A DNA stretch of 43,315 nucleotides from the NCBI GenBank assembly GCA_902790475.1, contig CADASG010000030.1, forward strand, positions 1 through 43,315, in the 5' to 3' direction. Source of the stretch: an uncultured Ruminococcus sp. (GTDB taxonomy: Bacteria > Bacillota > Clostridia > Oscillospirales > Acutalibacteraceae). This document shows, one piece after another, positions 1 to 9,260 of the stretch. The notes below the pieces were generated by a model. It was not told the DNA's origin and searched no databases. It was given only the letters and a program-made list of their open reading frames with translations. The position numbers and the translations under genes are program-made. Position 1 is the first letter of the stretch; each line of letters starts with the position of its first letter.

Positions 1-14
1 AAACTGCCTCAAAA

Positions 15-98
15 TGGTGCGAGTGACGGGACTTGAACCCGTACGTCAAAGACACACGCCCCTCAAACGTGCCTGTCTGCCTATTCCAGCACACTCGC
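15..98 (-). tRNA. tRNA-Leu (anticodon GAG)
   Basis: On the minus strand the segment folds as a class II tRNA. The acceptor arms GCGAGTG and CACTCGC pair, CCA is encoded at 15-17, the T arm contains GGGTTCAAGTCCC, and there is a long variable arm typical of Leu. The anticodon stem CACGT/GCGTG encloses the seven-base loop TTGAGGG, whose central triplet GAG reads CUC and CUU leucine codons. It is transcribed from a consensus promoter about 70 bases upstream. Confidence 0.96.
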
Positions 99-174
99 AG
101 ATGAAATTGTGTTTGTTGATAACATCGCAACTATTACATAATGTTGCATAACCGATTGTTACTCAACAGGAGTT

Positions 175-203
175 ATTATATCACCAGTCGGTTTATTTGT
201 CAA
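175..203 (-). promoter_or_regulatory. Promoter of tRNA-Leu
   Basis: On the minus strand TTGACA (198-203) is followed by a 17-base spacer and TATAAT (175-180), a perfect vegetative sigma promoter. Transcription would begin near 168, about 70 bases before the tRNA. The rest of 99-350 is AT-rich, with loose repeats of TTAGAAAA and TGCAAAAAA and no credible gene. Confidence 0.85.
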
Positions 204-353
204 GAGATAATGCAAAAAAAATTAGAAAATTAGAAAATGCAAAAAAATCAGAAAATGATGGTAAAAAATTTTTCGGTTGGTTTGTTTCGATTTTTGGTTT
301 TTGGGATGAAGATAAAGATGTTAAAAGTTTCGTCAAGAAAAAACATATTCCTA

Positions 354-382
354 TTGATAATCGGCACAAAATTTGATACAAT
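354..382 (+). promoter_or_regulatory. Promoter of pyrB
   Basis: TTGATA (354-359), 17 bases, TACAAT (377-382). The expected transcription start is about 389-390, right at the first in-frame ATG of pyrB. This argues that translation begins at the next ATG (411), and it leaves no room for a PyrR-type attenuator between promoter and gene. Confidence 0.8.
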
Positions 383-410
383 ATAGAAAATGAAAGAAAG
401 CTGTGTGCCT

Positions 411-1478
411 ATGACCAACAAGAATTTGATCGATTTAGAGGCGATGAGCGTTGAGCAGATCGCCAAGCTGGTGAGAAAAGCAAAAAAAATCATGCAAAGT
501 CCTGCCGACTACCGTCACGCCTGCGACGGAAAGATTTTGGCGACGCTGTTTTATGAGCCGAGCACACGCACGCAGATGTCGTTTCAAACCGCGATGCTCA
601 AGCTGGGCGGCAGAACCATCGGCTTTGACAATCCGATGAATTCATCTGTATCTAAGGGCGAAAACCTCAAGGACACCATCTCTGTCATCAGCGGCTACGC
701 CGACATTATTGCTATTCGTCATCCCACCGAGGGAACGGCTATGGCAGCTTCACTCTACAGCGAGGTACCGCTGATCAACTGCGGCGACGGCGGTCACCTT
801 CACCCTACTCAAACCCTGACCGATATCGTAACTCTCAGCTGTGAGAAAAACAGGCTCGACCACCTGAAGATCGGTGTGTGCGGCGATCTGCTCAACGGCA
901 GGACAGTACACTCGCTGATCAAAACGCTCGCAAAATACGAGGGCAACTCCTTTGTGCTGATTTCCACTCCCGAGCTTGGTGTACCGCTGTACATCATCGA
1001 CATTCTGGAAAAGAACGGATGCAGGTACGAGCTCTCCAACAATCTTGCCGACGCGATCTGCGATTTGGACATGCTCTATATGACGCGGATCCAGCGTGAG
1101 CGATTCAAGAGTCCCGAGGACTACGAGGCTCAGAAAAACGTATTTGTGCTTGACAAAGAAAAGCTCGGTCAGGCTCGCGAGGATATGATAATCCTGCACC
1201 CTCTCCCCCGCGTCAACGAGATAACCGTCGATATCGACGACGACCCGAGGGCTCTGTATTTTAAGCAGGCTCAGTACGGAATGTTCGGCAGGATGGCTCT
1301 GATTTTGCTTCTGCTCCAGGATGATGACTTTTTGATCCCCTCGCGCGAAACAGAACTATCGGACGCAAAATGCCGCAATCCCAAATGTATTACGCAGCAT
1401 GAGGCGTATCTGCCGCGGCGCAGCTATAAAAAGCTGGGTATGCAGATGTGCGATTACTGTGACAAACGAATTGACTGA
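411..1478 (+). CDS. pyrB: Aspartate carbamoyltransferase with C-terminal PyrI-like zinc domain
   Basis: Catalyses carbamoyl phosphate + aspartate to carbamoyl-aspartate, the first committed step of pyrimidine synthesis. Visible family motifs are STRTQMSFQ (carbamoyl phosphate loop), HPTQTLTD and HPLPRVNE. The catalytic part fills about residues 1-310. The last 40 residues then carry C321-x4-C326 and C347-x2-C350 within CRNPKC...CDYC, matching the zinc-binding half of the separate E. coli regulatory chain PyrI (C-x4-C-x23-C-x2-C). The allosteric nucleotide-binding half of PyrI is absent. An upstream in-frame ATG at 390 coincides with the predicted transcription start, so I prefer 411, giving 355 residues. 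The start choice is inference; the enzyme call is firm. The next gene follows after 11 bases. Confidence 0.95.
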   Translation: MTNKNLIDLEAMSVEQIAKLVRKAKKIMQSPADYRHACDGKILATLFYEPSTRTQMSFQTAMLKLGGRTIGFDNPMNSSVSKGENLKDTISVISGYADIIAIRHPTEGTAMAASLYSEVPLINCGDGGHLHPTQTLTDIVTLSCEKNRLDHLKIGVCGDLLNGRTVHSLIKTLAKYEGNSFVLISTPELGVPLYIIDILEKNGCRYELSNNLADAICDLDMLYMTRIQRERFKSPEDYEAQKNVFVLDKEKLGQAREDMIILHPLPRVNEITVDIDDDPRALYFKQAQYGMFGRMALILLLLQDDDFLIPSRETELSDAKCRNPKCITQHEAYLPRRSYKKLGMQMCDYCDKRID

Positions 1479-1489
1479 GGAGTGAGTTT

Positions 1490-2098
1490 ATGTTAAACAG
1501 ACATCCCGAGGACAGACCCCGTCGTAATTTGCTGGGTTCCTTTATCATCGCGTCGATAGTATACATTATTTTAGGCGTGTATATGGTAATGCATCCCGAA
1601 AAGGTTGAACACACGCTGTGCTACGCGTTCGGAATTTTGCTGACCATTTACGGCGCGATCAACATCATTTCCTTTCTAATTAACAAAGACAGCGACGAAA
1701 ACCTGTTTTTTGAACTTGTGTTCGGAGTTATAGCCGCGGCGTTCGGCGTGTTCACGCTGTTTACTCCCGACACGATCATCAACATTTTGCTGGTCATTAT
1801 CGGCGTCATAATCATTATTGACGGCGTAATGAACCTAAAGCGCTCGTTCCACCTGAGGGATTTCGGCGTAAGAAAATGGTACGTTTTCTTTATATTTGCG
1901 GCTGTGTCAGTGGCAGCAGGCTTGATCACTATCATTTTCCATGATACCCTTCGAGATGTGTTGATCATCATGCTTGGAATAAACCTGATCTATGAAGGTA
2001 TTTTAGGTTTGATCATAATGTTCCAGATCTCATGCAACAAAAGGCGCGTGGAAAGGAACCTTATGATGATCAACGCGGACTACAAAGACAGAGATTAA
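1490..2098 (+). CDS. DUF308 / HdeD-like membrane protein
   Basis: A 202-residue protein with about six hydrophobic helices arranged as repeated pairs (for example IIASIVYIILGVYMV, LLVIIGVIIIIDGVM and VLIIMLGINLIYEGILG). This matches the DUF308 short-repeat family that includes HdeD. A polar N-terminus (HPEDRPRR) and a charged C-terminal tail flank the membrane part. A good ribosome site (TGAGGAGTGAG) lies just before the ATG. It follows pyrB closely and ends at an intrinsic terminator, so the two are probably cotranscribed. The biochemical role of this family is not established, and HdeD-type acid-stress functions should not be assumed. Confidence 0.8.
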   Translation: MLNRHPEDRPRRNLLGSFIIASIVYIILGVYMVMHPEKVEHTLCYAFGILLTIYGAINIISFLINKDSDENLFFELVFGVIAAAFGVFTLFTPDTIINILLVIIGVIIIIDGVMNLKRSFHLRDFGVRKWYVFFIFAAVSVAAGLITIIFHDTLRDVLIIMLGINLIYEGILGLIIMFQISCNKRRVERNLMMINADYKDRD

Positions 2099-2103
2099 TA
2101 AAC

Positions 2104-2140
2104 GGCAGATAGGTTTTGAAATCTATCTGCCCGATTTTTT
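2104..2140 (+). terminator. Intrinsic terminator after pyrB-DUF308
   Basis: GGCAGATAG (2104-2112) pairs with CTATCTGCC (2123-2131), followed by CGATTTTTT. It ends only 12 bases before the next start codon, so some readthrough into the MBL gene may feed its expression. Confidence 0.85.
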
Positions 2141-2151
2141 GAGGGTGAAAT

Positions 2152-2928
2152 ATGAAAATCACATCTATCGTTGAAAACACATCATGCTGCGAAGAGATCG
2201 GCTGTGAGCACGGTTTGTCTCTTCTTATCGAAACAAATGAACACAAAATATTGTTTGATATGGGACAGACCGATTTATTTGCCGAAAACGCGGAAAAACT
2301 CGGTATCGACTTAAAGGATGTAGATATCGCGGTGCTGTCGCACGGTCATTACGACCACGGCGGCGGCTTGAAACGCTTTTTGGAGCTTAACCGAAAAGCA
2401 CCGGTTTTTCTTAACCGACACGCCTTTGAGCCGCATTACAACGGCACGGAAAAATACATCGGACTGAACACGGAGCTGCAGGACAGCGAACGCCTGATTT
2501 TTACCGGCGAGGAGTTTCATATCGACGATGGCTTGACGCTGTACGCCTGCAACCAAAAGCCAAAGCGGTTTGAGATCAACCCGGACAATCTGAACGTGTT
2601 AAAAGACGGAAAATTTGTCGCGGAGGATTTTTGCCACGAGCAATACCTGATGATAGAGGAAAACGGCAAAAGGGTGCTTGTCAGCGGCTGCTCGCATAAA
2701 GGCATACTAAACCTGACAGATTGGTTTCAGCCCGACGTGCTGTTGGGAGGGTTCCACTTTATGAAGATCACCGATGAAAAAATGCTGACAGACTGCGCCC
2801 GTCGGCTTGATTCTTTCCCCACGGAGTTTTACACCTTCCACTGCACGGGAACAGAACAGTTCAGACTTATGGAACCGCACATGCAGCGGCTGCATTACCT
2901 TTCCGCAGGGCAGACAGTTACTATTTGA
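2152..2928 (+). CDS. MBL-fold metallo-hydrolase (dihydropterin-type)
   Basis: A 258-residue metallo-beta-lactamase-fold protein. The metal signature H64-G-H66-Y-D68-H69 is present in LSHGHYDHGGG, and later histidines (H182 in SGCSHKG, H202 in GGFHF, H230 in TFHCTG) fit the remaining metal ligands. The overall pattern resembles the archaeal/bacterial proteins annotated as 7,8-dihydropterin-6-methyl-4-(beta-D-ribofuranosyl)-aminobenzene-5'-phosphate synthase, but the real substrate is unknown. Translation starts after GAGGGTGAAAT. It sits just downstream of a terminator and ends before a strong bidirectional terminator, so it is probably weakly expressed or has its own unrecognised promoter. 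Confidence 0.8.
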   Translation: MKITSIVENTSCCEEIGCEHGLSLLIETNEHKILFDMGQTDLFAENAEKLGIDLKDVDIAVLSHGHYDHGGGLKRFLELNRKAPVFLNRHAFEPHYNGTEKYIGLNTELQDSERLIFTGEEFHIDDGLTLYACNQKPKRFEINPDNLNVLKDGKFVAEDFCHEQYLMIEENGKRVLVSGCSHKGILNLTDWFQPDVLLGGFHFMKITDEKMLTDCARRLDSFPTEFYTFHCTGTEQFRLMEPHMQRLHYLSAGQTVTI

Positions 2929-3004
2929 TTTAAAAAATTATGTGGCTGCTGAACGAAATGTTTGTGTTATTACTATCATTCTGTAACGTTAGGGGATTCA
3001 TACC

Positions 3005-3053
3005 AAAAAGGGAGCGGCTCAAAAGTAAAAATGAGCCGATCCCTTTGTCTTTT
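3005..3053. terminator. Bidirectional terminator between convergent genes
   Basis: AAAGGGAGCGGCTCA (3007-3021) pairs with TGAGCCGATCCCTTT (3032-3046), with A and T runs on the two sides. It can end transcripts arriving from the MBL gene (plus) and from the serine hydrolase (minus). Confidence 0.9.
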
Positions 3054-3072
3054 GTTCAGTGAAGAAAAGCGG

Positions 3073-4230
3073 TTACAGGTTTTCTAAAACTCCGAGCAGA
3101 CTGAACATAGTGTTTGTCGCCATTGTTTGTCCGCCTGTGTTCATCGCCATAAACACGGTTAGTTTTTTGTCTGTGTTGAAATTCTCGGCGGAATTAAAGT
3201 GTCCGATGGAACCGAAATGTCCCATTCCCCTGCTAAGTTCGGTGAAGATACCGTATCCGTAATTATCGCTGCTGTATGAGGTCGTCATGGCTTTATAGCT
3301 GTCACGTGAGATGATTTTTCCTGAGGGAAGCATATTCATCCACTTTGTCATATCGGAGGCGGTCGATATTATATCGCCTGCTCCCTTTGCAGTTCCCGGC
3401 TCGATTCCGAAGCCGAGCTCGGACGGCTCATAGTGAAAAGCCTTTGCCCATTCGGGAGAATCCTTTAATTCAAAAATCGAACCCGTATGCTCCATGCCGA
3501 GCGGTTCAAAAAAGCTCTCACGCAAAAAATCAATATACACCTTGCCGGTAACCTTCTCAACGATGTTGCCCAAAAGGATATAATTTGTGTTGGAGTATTT
3601 ATACCTTTCACCCGGTTCACGCTCGAGAGGTTTGCCGAAAATATACTTTTTGAGCGCCGCAGTGTTTTGTTCGTCGGTATTTTCAAGCTTTATCTGCTCT
3701 CTGAGCGCCTTGACTTCCTTTTCTTTTTCGGGCAGATCGGGGATACCCGAAAGCATTGACAGCATATCGTGAAGCGTTATCCTGCCGCCCTCCTTGTATT
3801 CCGGGAAATATTTGTCGAGCTTATCGTTCACGCTCAGCTTTCCCTGCTCCTGAAGCAGCATGATCGCAGCCGAACAAAACTGCTTGGAAACGGAGCCTAT
3901 GGGCATCGGGGTTTCAAGCGTGATTGGCGTATCGTCGTATAAGGTTCCGTTTGCGTAGGAAGCGATCGGCTTGCCGTCGCGTTCGGCGTAAAAAACACCG
4001 CTGAAATCCATTTCGCCGAGAGCCTCGAGCGATGATTTGATTTTGGGATCGGCGGCTGTGATCTGAGCTTCGGCAACGGTCGTCGGAACAGCGGTCGTCG
4101 CTTCGTCAACGGAAGCGGAAGTCTCGGCAGAGCTGCCGTTATTGCCCGTCGAACAGGCGGCTGCGCAGAACACAAGCGCAGACATCAATACAGCAGATAA
4201 TGATTTTTTTAATAACCCTATATGATTCAT
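3073..4230 (-). CDS. Serine hydrolase lipoprotein, class C beta-lactamase fold
   Basis: A 385-residue exported protein. The N-terminus has a Lys-rich start, a hydrophobic core and AAAC with Cys26 as the likely lipidated residue, then a Ser/Thr/Ala-rich linker to about residue 60. The beta-lactamase/DD-peptidase family (PF00144) triads are visible: S113-V-S-K116, Y212-S-N214, and an H-F-G motif (338-340) in the position of the KTG box. Likely roles are cell-wall D,D-peptide or ester hydrolysis outside the membrane; true beta-lactam resistance cannot be inferred. It has its own promoter (4270-4298) and the ribosome site AGGAG. It lies downstream of trpA without a clear terminator between them. 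Confidence 0.85.
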   Translation of the reverse strand: MNHIGLLKKSLSAVLMSALVFCAAACSTGNNGSSAETSASVDEATTAVPTTVAEAQITAADPKIKSSLEALGEMDFSGVFYAERDGKPIASYANGTLYDDTPITLETPMPIGSVSKQFCSAAIMLLQEQGKLSVNDKLDKYFPEYKEGGRITLHDMLSMLSGIPDLPEKEKEVKALREQIKLENTDEQNTAALKKYIFGKPLEREPGERYKYSNTNYILLGNIVEKVTGKVYIDFLRESFFEPLGMEHTGSIFELKDSPEWAKAFHYEPSELGFGIEPGTAKGAGDIISTASDMTKWMNMLPSGKIISRDSYKAMTTSYSSDNYGYGIFTELSRGMGHFGSIGHFNSAENFNTDKKLTVFMAMNTGGQTMATNTMFSLLGVLENL

Positions 4231-4269
4231 TCGACTTCAACTCCTAATGATTTCGGGTAGTATGATATT

Positions 4270-4298
4270 ATTATATTATCAACAAAAGATGAAGTCAA
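4270..4298 (-). promoter_or_regulatory. Promoter of the serine hydrolase gene
   Basis: On the minus strand TTGACT (4293-4298), 17 bases, TATAAT (4270-4275). It begins only 15 bases after the trpA stop codon. I see no terminator hairpin in this gap. Confidence 0.8.
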
Positions 4299-4313
4299 TA
4301 GGCTCTCTAAATA

Positions 4314-5081
4314 TCAAAGCGCCTCTTTCATAGCTTTTACTAATTCTCCGACATACTTCGGGGCGTCTTTGCCGTGCTGCTCCAAAAGGCGGACTATCGC
4401 GGAGCCGACTATCGCGCCGTCGGAGATCGCCGCCATTTTTCCAGCCTGCTCCGGAGTGGAAATACCGAAGCCGACCGCGCAGGGAACGCTTGTGTTTTCT
4501 CTGATGATTTTCACTATCGAGCCCAGATCAGTGTTGATCTCGCTGCGCATACCCGTAACGCCGAGGCTGGACACAAGATAGATAAAGCCCTCTGCTTCCC
4601 TTGCGATCATGCCTATTCTGTTTTCAGAGGTCGGAGCGATCAGGGAGATCAGCGCTACTCCGTATTTGCGACATACAGGCAGAAACTCCTCTTTTTCCTC
4701 AAAGGGGATATCGGGCAGGATCAATCCGTCAATTCCTATCTCGGCGCAGGTCGAAATGAATTTTTCAGCGCCGTAGGAAAACACAACGTTGGCGTATGTC
4801 ATGAATACCATGGGAACGGTCACGTCAGTGCGCAGCTCTCTTACAAGGTCAAATACCTTGTCGGTTTTAACTCCGCCGCGCAGCGCCCGTAAATTTGCCC
4901 CCTGGATAACGGGACCCTCCGCAGTGGGATCGGAAAACGGGATCCCCAACTCGATAAGATCAGCTCCGTTGTCAACCGCCGCTCTGACGACCGCAGCCGT
5001 TGTTTCTAAATCGGGATCGCCGCAGGTGATGAACGGGATAAACGCCTTTCCGCTTTCAAAAGCCTTAGCTATATTACTCAC
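4314..5081 (-). CDS. trpA: Tryptophan synthase alpha chain
   Basis: Cleaves indole-3-glycerol phosphate to indole, which is channelled to TrpB. A 255-residue TIM barrel, the usual family length. The catalytic glutamate and aspartate lie in [19 protein letters not shown] near the N-terminus, and the phosphate-binding loops GFGIS and GSAIV near the C-terminus. The start codon overlaps the end of trpB by eight bases, consistent with coupled translation. It is the last gene of trpEGDCFBA. Confidence 0.97.
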   Translation of the reverse strand: MSNIAKAFESGKAFIPFITCGDPDLETTAAVVRAAVDNGADLIELGIPFSDPTAEGPVIQGANLRALRGGVKTDKVFDLVRELRTDVTVPMVFMTYANVVFSYGAEKFISTCAEIGIDGLILPDIPFEEKEEFLPVCRKYGVALISLIAPTSENRIGMIAREAEGFIYLVSSLGVTGMRSEINTDLGSIVKIIRENTSVPCAVGFGISTPEQAGKMAAISDGAIVGSAIVRLLEQHGKDAPKYVGELVKAMKEAL

Positions 5082-6264
5082 TGATATCCTCCCCTCTGTA
5101 ACGCGCGATCGCCGCGCAGTCCTTGTCGCCTCTGCCTGAAACGGTGACGACTATGATTTGATCCTTGTCGAGCGAGGGCGCGGTCTTTATCGCGTGAGCC
5201 AGCGCGTGAGACGACTCTATTGCAGGGATTATGCCCTCTGTACGCGACAGATATTCAAAGGCGTTCACCGCTTCCTCATCGGTGATCGCGACGTATTCAG
5301 CCCTTCCGATATCGTGCAGATAAGCGTGCTCGGGACCTACGCCCGGGTAATCCAAGCCTGCCGAAATCGAATAAACGGGCGCGATCTGTCCGTCCTCATC
5401 CTGACAAAAGTACGACTTCATTCCGTGGAAAATCCCGAGCCTGCCTGTTGAGATGGTCGCCGCTGTCTCAAAGGTGTCGATACCCCTGCCTGCCGCTTCG
5501 CAGCCGATCAGACGAACTCCGCTGTCGCCGATGAAGTGATAAAAGCTGCCGATGGCGTTTGAACCGCCGCCCACACAGGCTATCACAGCGTCGGGGAGCC
5601 TGCCCTCTTTTTCAAGCATTTGCTCCCTGATCTCCTTTGAGATCACCGCCTGAAAATCGCGCACAATGGTCGGGAACGGATGAGGTCCCATGACCGAACC
5701 GAGACAGTAGTGCGTGTCGTCTATTCTTGAAGTCCACTCGCGCATAGCCTCGCTCACCGCGTCCTTGAGGGTAGCCGTGCCTGTGGTGACGGGAACAACG
5801 CTCGCGCCGAGAAGTTTCATTTTGTACACGTTGAGCGCCTGGCGCTTAGTGTCCTCCTCTCCCATGAACACCACGCATTCCATGCCCATCAGCGCGGCGG
5901 CGGTTGCTGTTGCGACTCCGTGCTGACCTGCGCCCGTTTCGGCGATCAGTCTTGTCTTGCCCATCTTTTTGGCGAGCAGCGCCTGACCGAGAACGTTGTT
6001 GATCTTGTGCGCGCCCGTGTGGTTGAGATCCTCGCGCTTTAGGTAGATTTTCGCGCCTCCAAGATCCTTTGTCATTTTTTCGGCGTAATAAAGCCGCGAG
6101 GGTCTGCCGGCGTAGTTATTGAACAACTCGGAAAGCTCCCGGTTGAAATCAGGATCGTTTTTATAGTGATCGTATGCGGATTCAAGCTCCGCTACGGCAT
6201 TCATCAGCGTTTCGGGAATATACTGTCCGCCGTGAACGCCGAATCTTCCCCTTGGATTTGTCAT
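5074..6264 (-). CDS. trpB: Tryptophan synthase beta chain
   Basis: PLP enzyme that condenses indole with serine to give tryptophan. A 396-residue protein of standard length. The PLP lysine is in HTGAHKINN and the phosphate-binding loop in [10 protein letters not shown]. The N-terminal [16 protein letters not shown] is the classic TrpB1 opening. It overlaps trpA and follows trpF directly (trpF stop at 6266, trpB start at 6264), so it is translated as part of the trp operon. Confidence 0.98.
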   Translation of the reverse strand: MTNPRGRFGVHGGQYIPETLMNAVAELESAYDHYKNDPDFNRELSELFNNYAGRPSRLYYAEKMTKDLGGAKIYLKREDLNHTGAHKINNVLGQALLAKKMGKTRLIAETGAGQHGVATATAAALMGMECVVFMGEEDTKRQALNVYKMKLLGASVVPVTTGTATLKDAVSEAMREWTSRIDDTHYCLGSVMGPHPFPTIVRDFQAVISKEIREQMLEKEGRLPDAVIACVGGGSNAIGSFYHFIGDSGVRLIGCEAAGRGIDTFETAATISTGRLGIFHGMKSYFCQDEDGQIAPVYSISAGLDYPGVGPEHAYLHDIGRAEYVAITDEEAVNAFEYLSRTEGIIPAIESSHALAHAIKTAPSLDKDQIIVVTVSGRGDKDCAAIARYRGEDISE

Positions 6265-6265
6265 G

Positions 6266-6868
6266 TCAATCTTCCTTTCTGACAGCGGCGGCGAAAGCCG
6301 TCATTTTTTCGCTGTCCTTTTTTCCGTCCGTCTCGATACCCGTGCTCACGTCTACCGCAAAGGGCTTGAGCGTTTTTACCGCTTCGGAGGCGTTGTCGGG
6401 ATTCAAGCCGCCTGCCAAAAAATACGGGCGCTTTATGTCCTTGATAAGGCTCCAGTCAAAGCTCTTTCCCTCGCCCTTGCCGCCGTCGAGCAGAATGTAA
6501 TCGGCGGTCGAGCTTTCCGCGCGCTCCACGTCCTCCGGGGAGCGGATGATGAACGCCTTGATTATCGGCTTGTCCGTGATCTTTCTGAGCTTTTGGAGAT
6601 AATCCTCGTCCTCAGCGCCGTGAAGCTGAACCAAATCTACGATGCCGAGATTGAGCATGGCTGCCACCATGTCAAGGTCGTCGTTCAAAAACACGCCAAC
6701 CGCTTTTATATCGGGATCCAGCTTGCTTTTCAGCTCTGTGGCTTTCAGAGGAGAAACCCTCCGCTTGCTGCGTTCGGCAAACACAAAGCCAATGAAATCG
6801 GGCTTTATTGCGTTTACCGTCTCTATATCCTCCATGCGCGATAATCCGCACAGCTTTATCTTAGTCAT
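6266..6868 (-). CDS. trpF: Phosphoribosylanthranilate isomerase
   Basis: Third pathway reaction: Amadori rearrangement of N-phosphoribosylanthranilate to CdRP. A 200-residue TIM barrel beginning [12 protein letters not shown], with the catalytic cysteine in KLCG and the catalytic aspartate in AVDVSTGIE, where the conserved DVSSGVE motif is expected. It is a stand-alone protein rather than a TrpCF fusion. Its start overlaps the trpC stop. Confidence 0.96.
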   Translation of the reverse strand: MTKIKLCGLSRMEDIETVNAIKPDFIGFVFAERSKRRVSPLKATELKSKLDPDIKAVGVFLNDDLDMVAAMLNLGIVDLVQLHGAEDEDYLQKLRKITDKPIIKAFIIRSPEDVERAESSTADYILLDGGKGEGKSFDWSLIKDIKRPYFLAGGLNPDNASEAVKTLKPFAVDVSTGIETDGKKDSEKMTAFAAAVRKED

Positions 6869-7647
6869 AGCTTACCTCTCAGTTCTTCTAATTTTTGACG
6901 TTTGTTTTCCGCTCTCATCAGCGTTTCCCCTACCAATACCGCGTCCGCGCCTATTTCATGCAGCGCCCGAACGTCGGCGGCGGTTTTTACTCCGCTCTCC
7001 GAAACAAACAGGATTTCGTCCGGGATAAGGCTTCTGAGCCGACGGCTGTTTTCCGTATCGACCGAAAAATCCTTTAGGTTGCGGTTATTTACGCCGATTA
7101 TTCCTGCTCCTGCGTTTAACGCAGTTATAACCTCTGCTTCGGTGTGGGCTTCCACGAGAGCTGACAGTCCGAGCTCCGCGCAGACGGCGAGGTACTCTCT
7201 CAGTTCATTTTCCGAAAGGATAGCCGCGATCAGCAGCACCGCCGAGGCTCCTGCAAGCTTGGCTTCGTATATCATATATTCATCTACGGTGAAATCCTTG
7301 CGCAGACAGGGGATCGATACATTTGCGGCGATCTCCTTTAAATAATCAAGGCTGCCCAAAAACCACTTTGGCTCAGTCAGAACCGAAATACAGTCCGCGC
7401 CTGCCGCTTCATATTCCTTTGCGATTTGAAGATACGGAAAAGCTTCGGCGATAATACCCTTTGACGGAGACGCTTTTTTGCACTCGCAGATAAAGGAAAC
7501 CCCGTCCTTTTTCAGTGCTTTCTCAAAAGCAAGCTCGCCCTTGGGCATACTGTATGCCATCCGTTTTATTTCTTCAAGAGAAATATTTTTCTTTGCTTCC
7601 GCCACCCGTTCCCTTGCGTGAGCGGCGAGCTCGTCGAGTATCGTCAT
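6865..7647 (-). CDS. trpC: Indole-3-glycerol phosphate synthase
   Basis: Closes the indole ring from CdRP. A 260-residue TIM-barrel enzyme; the signature [13 protein letters not shown] contains the catalytic lysine and substrate-binding residues, with LRKDF, GVNNRNL and VSESGV further on. It overlaps both neighbours by four bases (ATGA type), typical of tight translational coupling in this operon. Confidence 0.97.
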   Translation of the reverse strand: MTILDELAAHARERVAEAKKNISLEEIKRMAYSMPKGELAFEKALKKDGVSFICECKKASPSKGIIAEAFPYLQIAKEYEAAGADCISVLTEPKWFLGSLDYLKEIAANVSIPCLRKDFTVDEYMIYEAKLAGASAVLLIAAILSENELREYLAVCAELGLSALVEAHTEAEVITALNAGAGIIGVNNRNLKDFSVDTENSRRLRSLIPDEILFVSESGVKTAADVRALHEIGADAVLVGETLMRAENKRQKLEELRGKL

Positions 7648-8675
7648 GCTTCCACCTCGGGACGGTTGCTGTAGTCTATCAGCTTTTCAAGCGTGCGTTT
7701 CGCAGCTCCCGAGTCTATCAGCTCGGCGGCGAGGGCTACGCCGTCCTTCATACTGTCGGCTTTACCTCCGATATACAGCGCCGCGCCTGCGTTAAGCAGC
7801 ACTGCGTTGCGCTGATGTCCCTGCTTGCCGCTGAGGATATCGCGCGTTATCTTCGCGTTATCCGAGGGAGAGCCGCCCTTTAGGTCGTCCTTTTGACAGC
7901 GTTCAAAGCCGAAGTCCTCGGGACGTATTGTGTAGGATTTGAACCAGCCGTCCTTGATCTCGCAGATTTTTGTCGGCGAGCTGAGAGATATCTCGTCGAG
8001 CCTGTCGGTTCCGTAAACCACCATACCGCGCTTAACGCCGAGACTAATCAGAACCTGTGCAAGCGGCTCCACAAGATAGCTGTCATAAACGCCGAGGAGC
8101 TGCATGGAGGGCGAGGCGGGATTGGTGAGCGGTCCGAGAATGTTGAACACCGTTCTGAAGCCCAGCTCGCGGCGGATCGCGCCGACATACTTCATTGAGG
8201 AGTGGTACTGCTGTGCGAAGAAGAAGCACATGCCTGCCTTGTCGAGCAGCTCGACGCACTTTTTGGGGCTTTGGCAGATATTGACGCCGAGGGCTTCCAG
8301 ACAGTCGGCTGTGCCGCTGCTGGACGACGCGGCGCGGTTGCCGTGCTTGGCTACCTTCATTCCTCCTGCCGCCGCGATAAGCGCGGCAGTGGTGGAAATG
8401 TTAAAGCTCTGCGCATTGTCGCCGCCCGTGCCGACGATCTCAAACACATCCGTTCCTGCATCTACCTTTGTGGCGTGATCTCTCATTGCCGCTGCACAGC
8501 CCGCGATCTCATCGGTTGTTTCGGCTTTTGCGCTTTTGGTTGAAAGCGAGGCGAGAAACGCCGCGTTCTGCGTAGGCGTGGTTTCGCCGTTCATGATCTC
8601 GTTCATCACTGTGTACGCTTCCGAATAGGACAAATCTTCCTTATTTACGATTTTAACAATTGCTTCCTTTATCAT
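7644..8675 (-). CDS. trpD: Anthranilate phosphoribosyltransferase
   Basis: Transfers phosphoribose from PRPP to anthranilate. A 343-residue protein of the nucleoside-phosphorylase class II fold. The PRPP loop [15 protein letters not shown] and [15 protein letters not shown] are both intact. It is separate from the glutaminase subunit, unlike the enterobacterial TrpGD fusion. It starts 15 bases after trpG and overlaps trpC. Confidence 0.97.
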   Translation of the reverse strand: MIKEAIVKIVNKEDLSYSEAYTVMNEIMNGETTPTQNAAFLASLSTKSAKAETTDEIAGCAAAMRDHATKVDAGTDVFEIVGTGGDNAQSFNISTTAALIAAAGGMKVAKHGNRAASSSSGTADCLEALGVNICQSPKKCVELLDKAGMCFFFAQQYHSSMKYVGAIRRELGFRTVFNILGPLTNPASPSMQLLGVYDSYLVEPLAQVLISLGVKRGMVVYGTDRLDEISLSSPTKICEIKDGWFKSYTIRPEDFGFERCQKDDLKGGSPSDNAKITRDILSGKQGHQRNAVLLNAGAALYIGGKADSMKDGVALAAELIDSGAAKRTLEKLIDYSNRPEVEA

Positions 8676-8690
8676 TTTTCGTTTTCCTTT

Positions 8691-9260
8691 CTATATCCCG
8701 TTTATAAAATTATTCAGCATCTTTTTTCCGTCGGGGGTCATGATAGATTCGGGGTGGAACTGCAGTCCGTATATCGGATATTCTTTGTGCCGAACCGCCA
8801 TGATCTCTCCGTCATCGGTTCTCGCTGTCACCGAAAGGCAGTCGGGAACGGTTGAGTCAACCGCCGCCAATGAGTGGTATCTCGCTACCTTCGCCCTGTC
8901 GGGGCAGTCCTTGAACAGCGGACAGCTTTTATCAAAGGTAACCTCGCTTTGCTTGCCGTGCATGAGCTGTTTAGCGTAGCCTATCTGAGCTCCGAACGCC
9001 GCGCAGATAGCCTGGTGACCGAGACATACGCCGAGTATCGGTATCTCGCTTCCAAGCTCTCTTACGGCTTCAATGATGATTCCTGCGTTCTCGGGTCTGC
9101 CGGGACCCGGTGAAAGGATCATCCTGTCGGGCTTTAGCGCAAGTATCTCTTCTACCGTCATTTCGTCGTTGCGGATGACCTTGATATCCGCGTTTATTTC
9201 ACCTATATACTGATACAGGTTATATGAAAAGCTGTCGTAGTTGTCGATAAGTAAAATCAT
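8691..9260 (-). CDS. trpG: Anthranilate synthase component II (glutamine amidotransferase)
   Basis: Class I glutamine amidotransferase that supplies ammonia to TrpE. A 189-residue protein of normal length. The nucleophile cysteine is in GVCLGHQAI, and the His-Glu pair is in LQFHPESI near the C-terminus. The opening ILLIDNYDSFSYNL is diagnostic of the TrpG/PabA family. The same family can also serve folate synthesis (PabA); its place inside the trp operon favours tryptophan synthesis. It overlaps trpE by four bases. Confidence 0.95.
   Translation of the reverse strand: MILLIDNYDSFSYNLYQYIGEINADIKVIRNDEMTVEEILALKPDRMILSPGPGRPENAGIIIEAVRELGSEIPILGVCLGHQAICAAFGAQIGYAKQLMHGKQSEVTFDKSCPLFKDCPDRAKVARYHSLAAVDSTVPDCLSVTARTDDGEIMAVRHKEYPIYGLQFHPESIMTPDGKKMLNNFINGI

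Noticed and set aside
390-411. ATG at 390 as the pyrB start
   Set aside because: It coincides with the predicted transcription start and would need leaderless translation. The in-frame ATG at 411 leaves a short leader with a purine-rich stretch.
389-411. PyrR-type attenuator in front of pyrB
   Set aside because: The predicted leader is only about 20 bases, with no room for an anti-antiterminator and terminator.
750-1199. Long antisense frame within pyrB, and similar long antisense frames in gltB, trp genes and uvrA
   Set aside because: They lie wholly opposite well-recognised genes and encode no recognisable motifs; they follow from codon bias on the coding strand.
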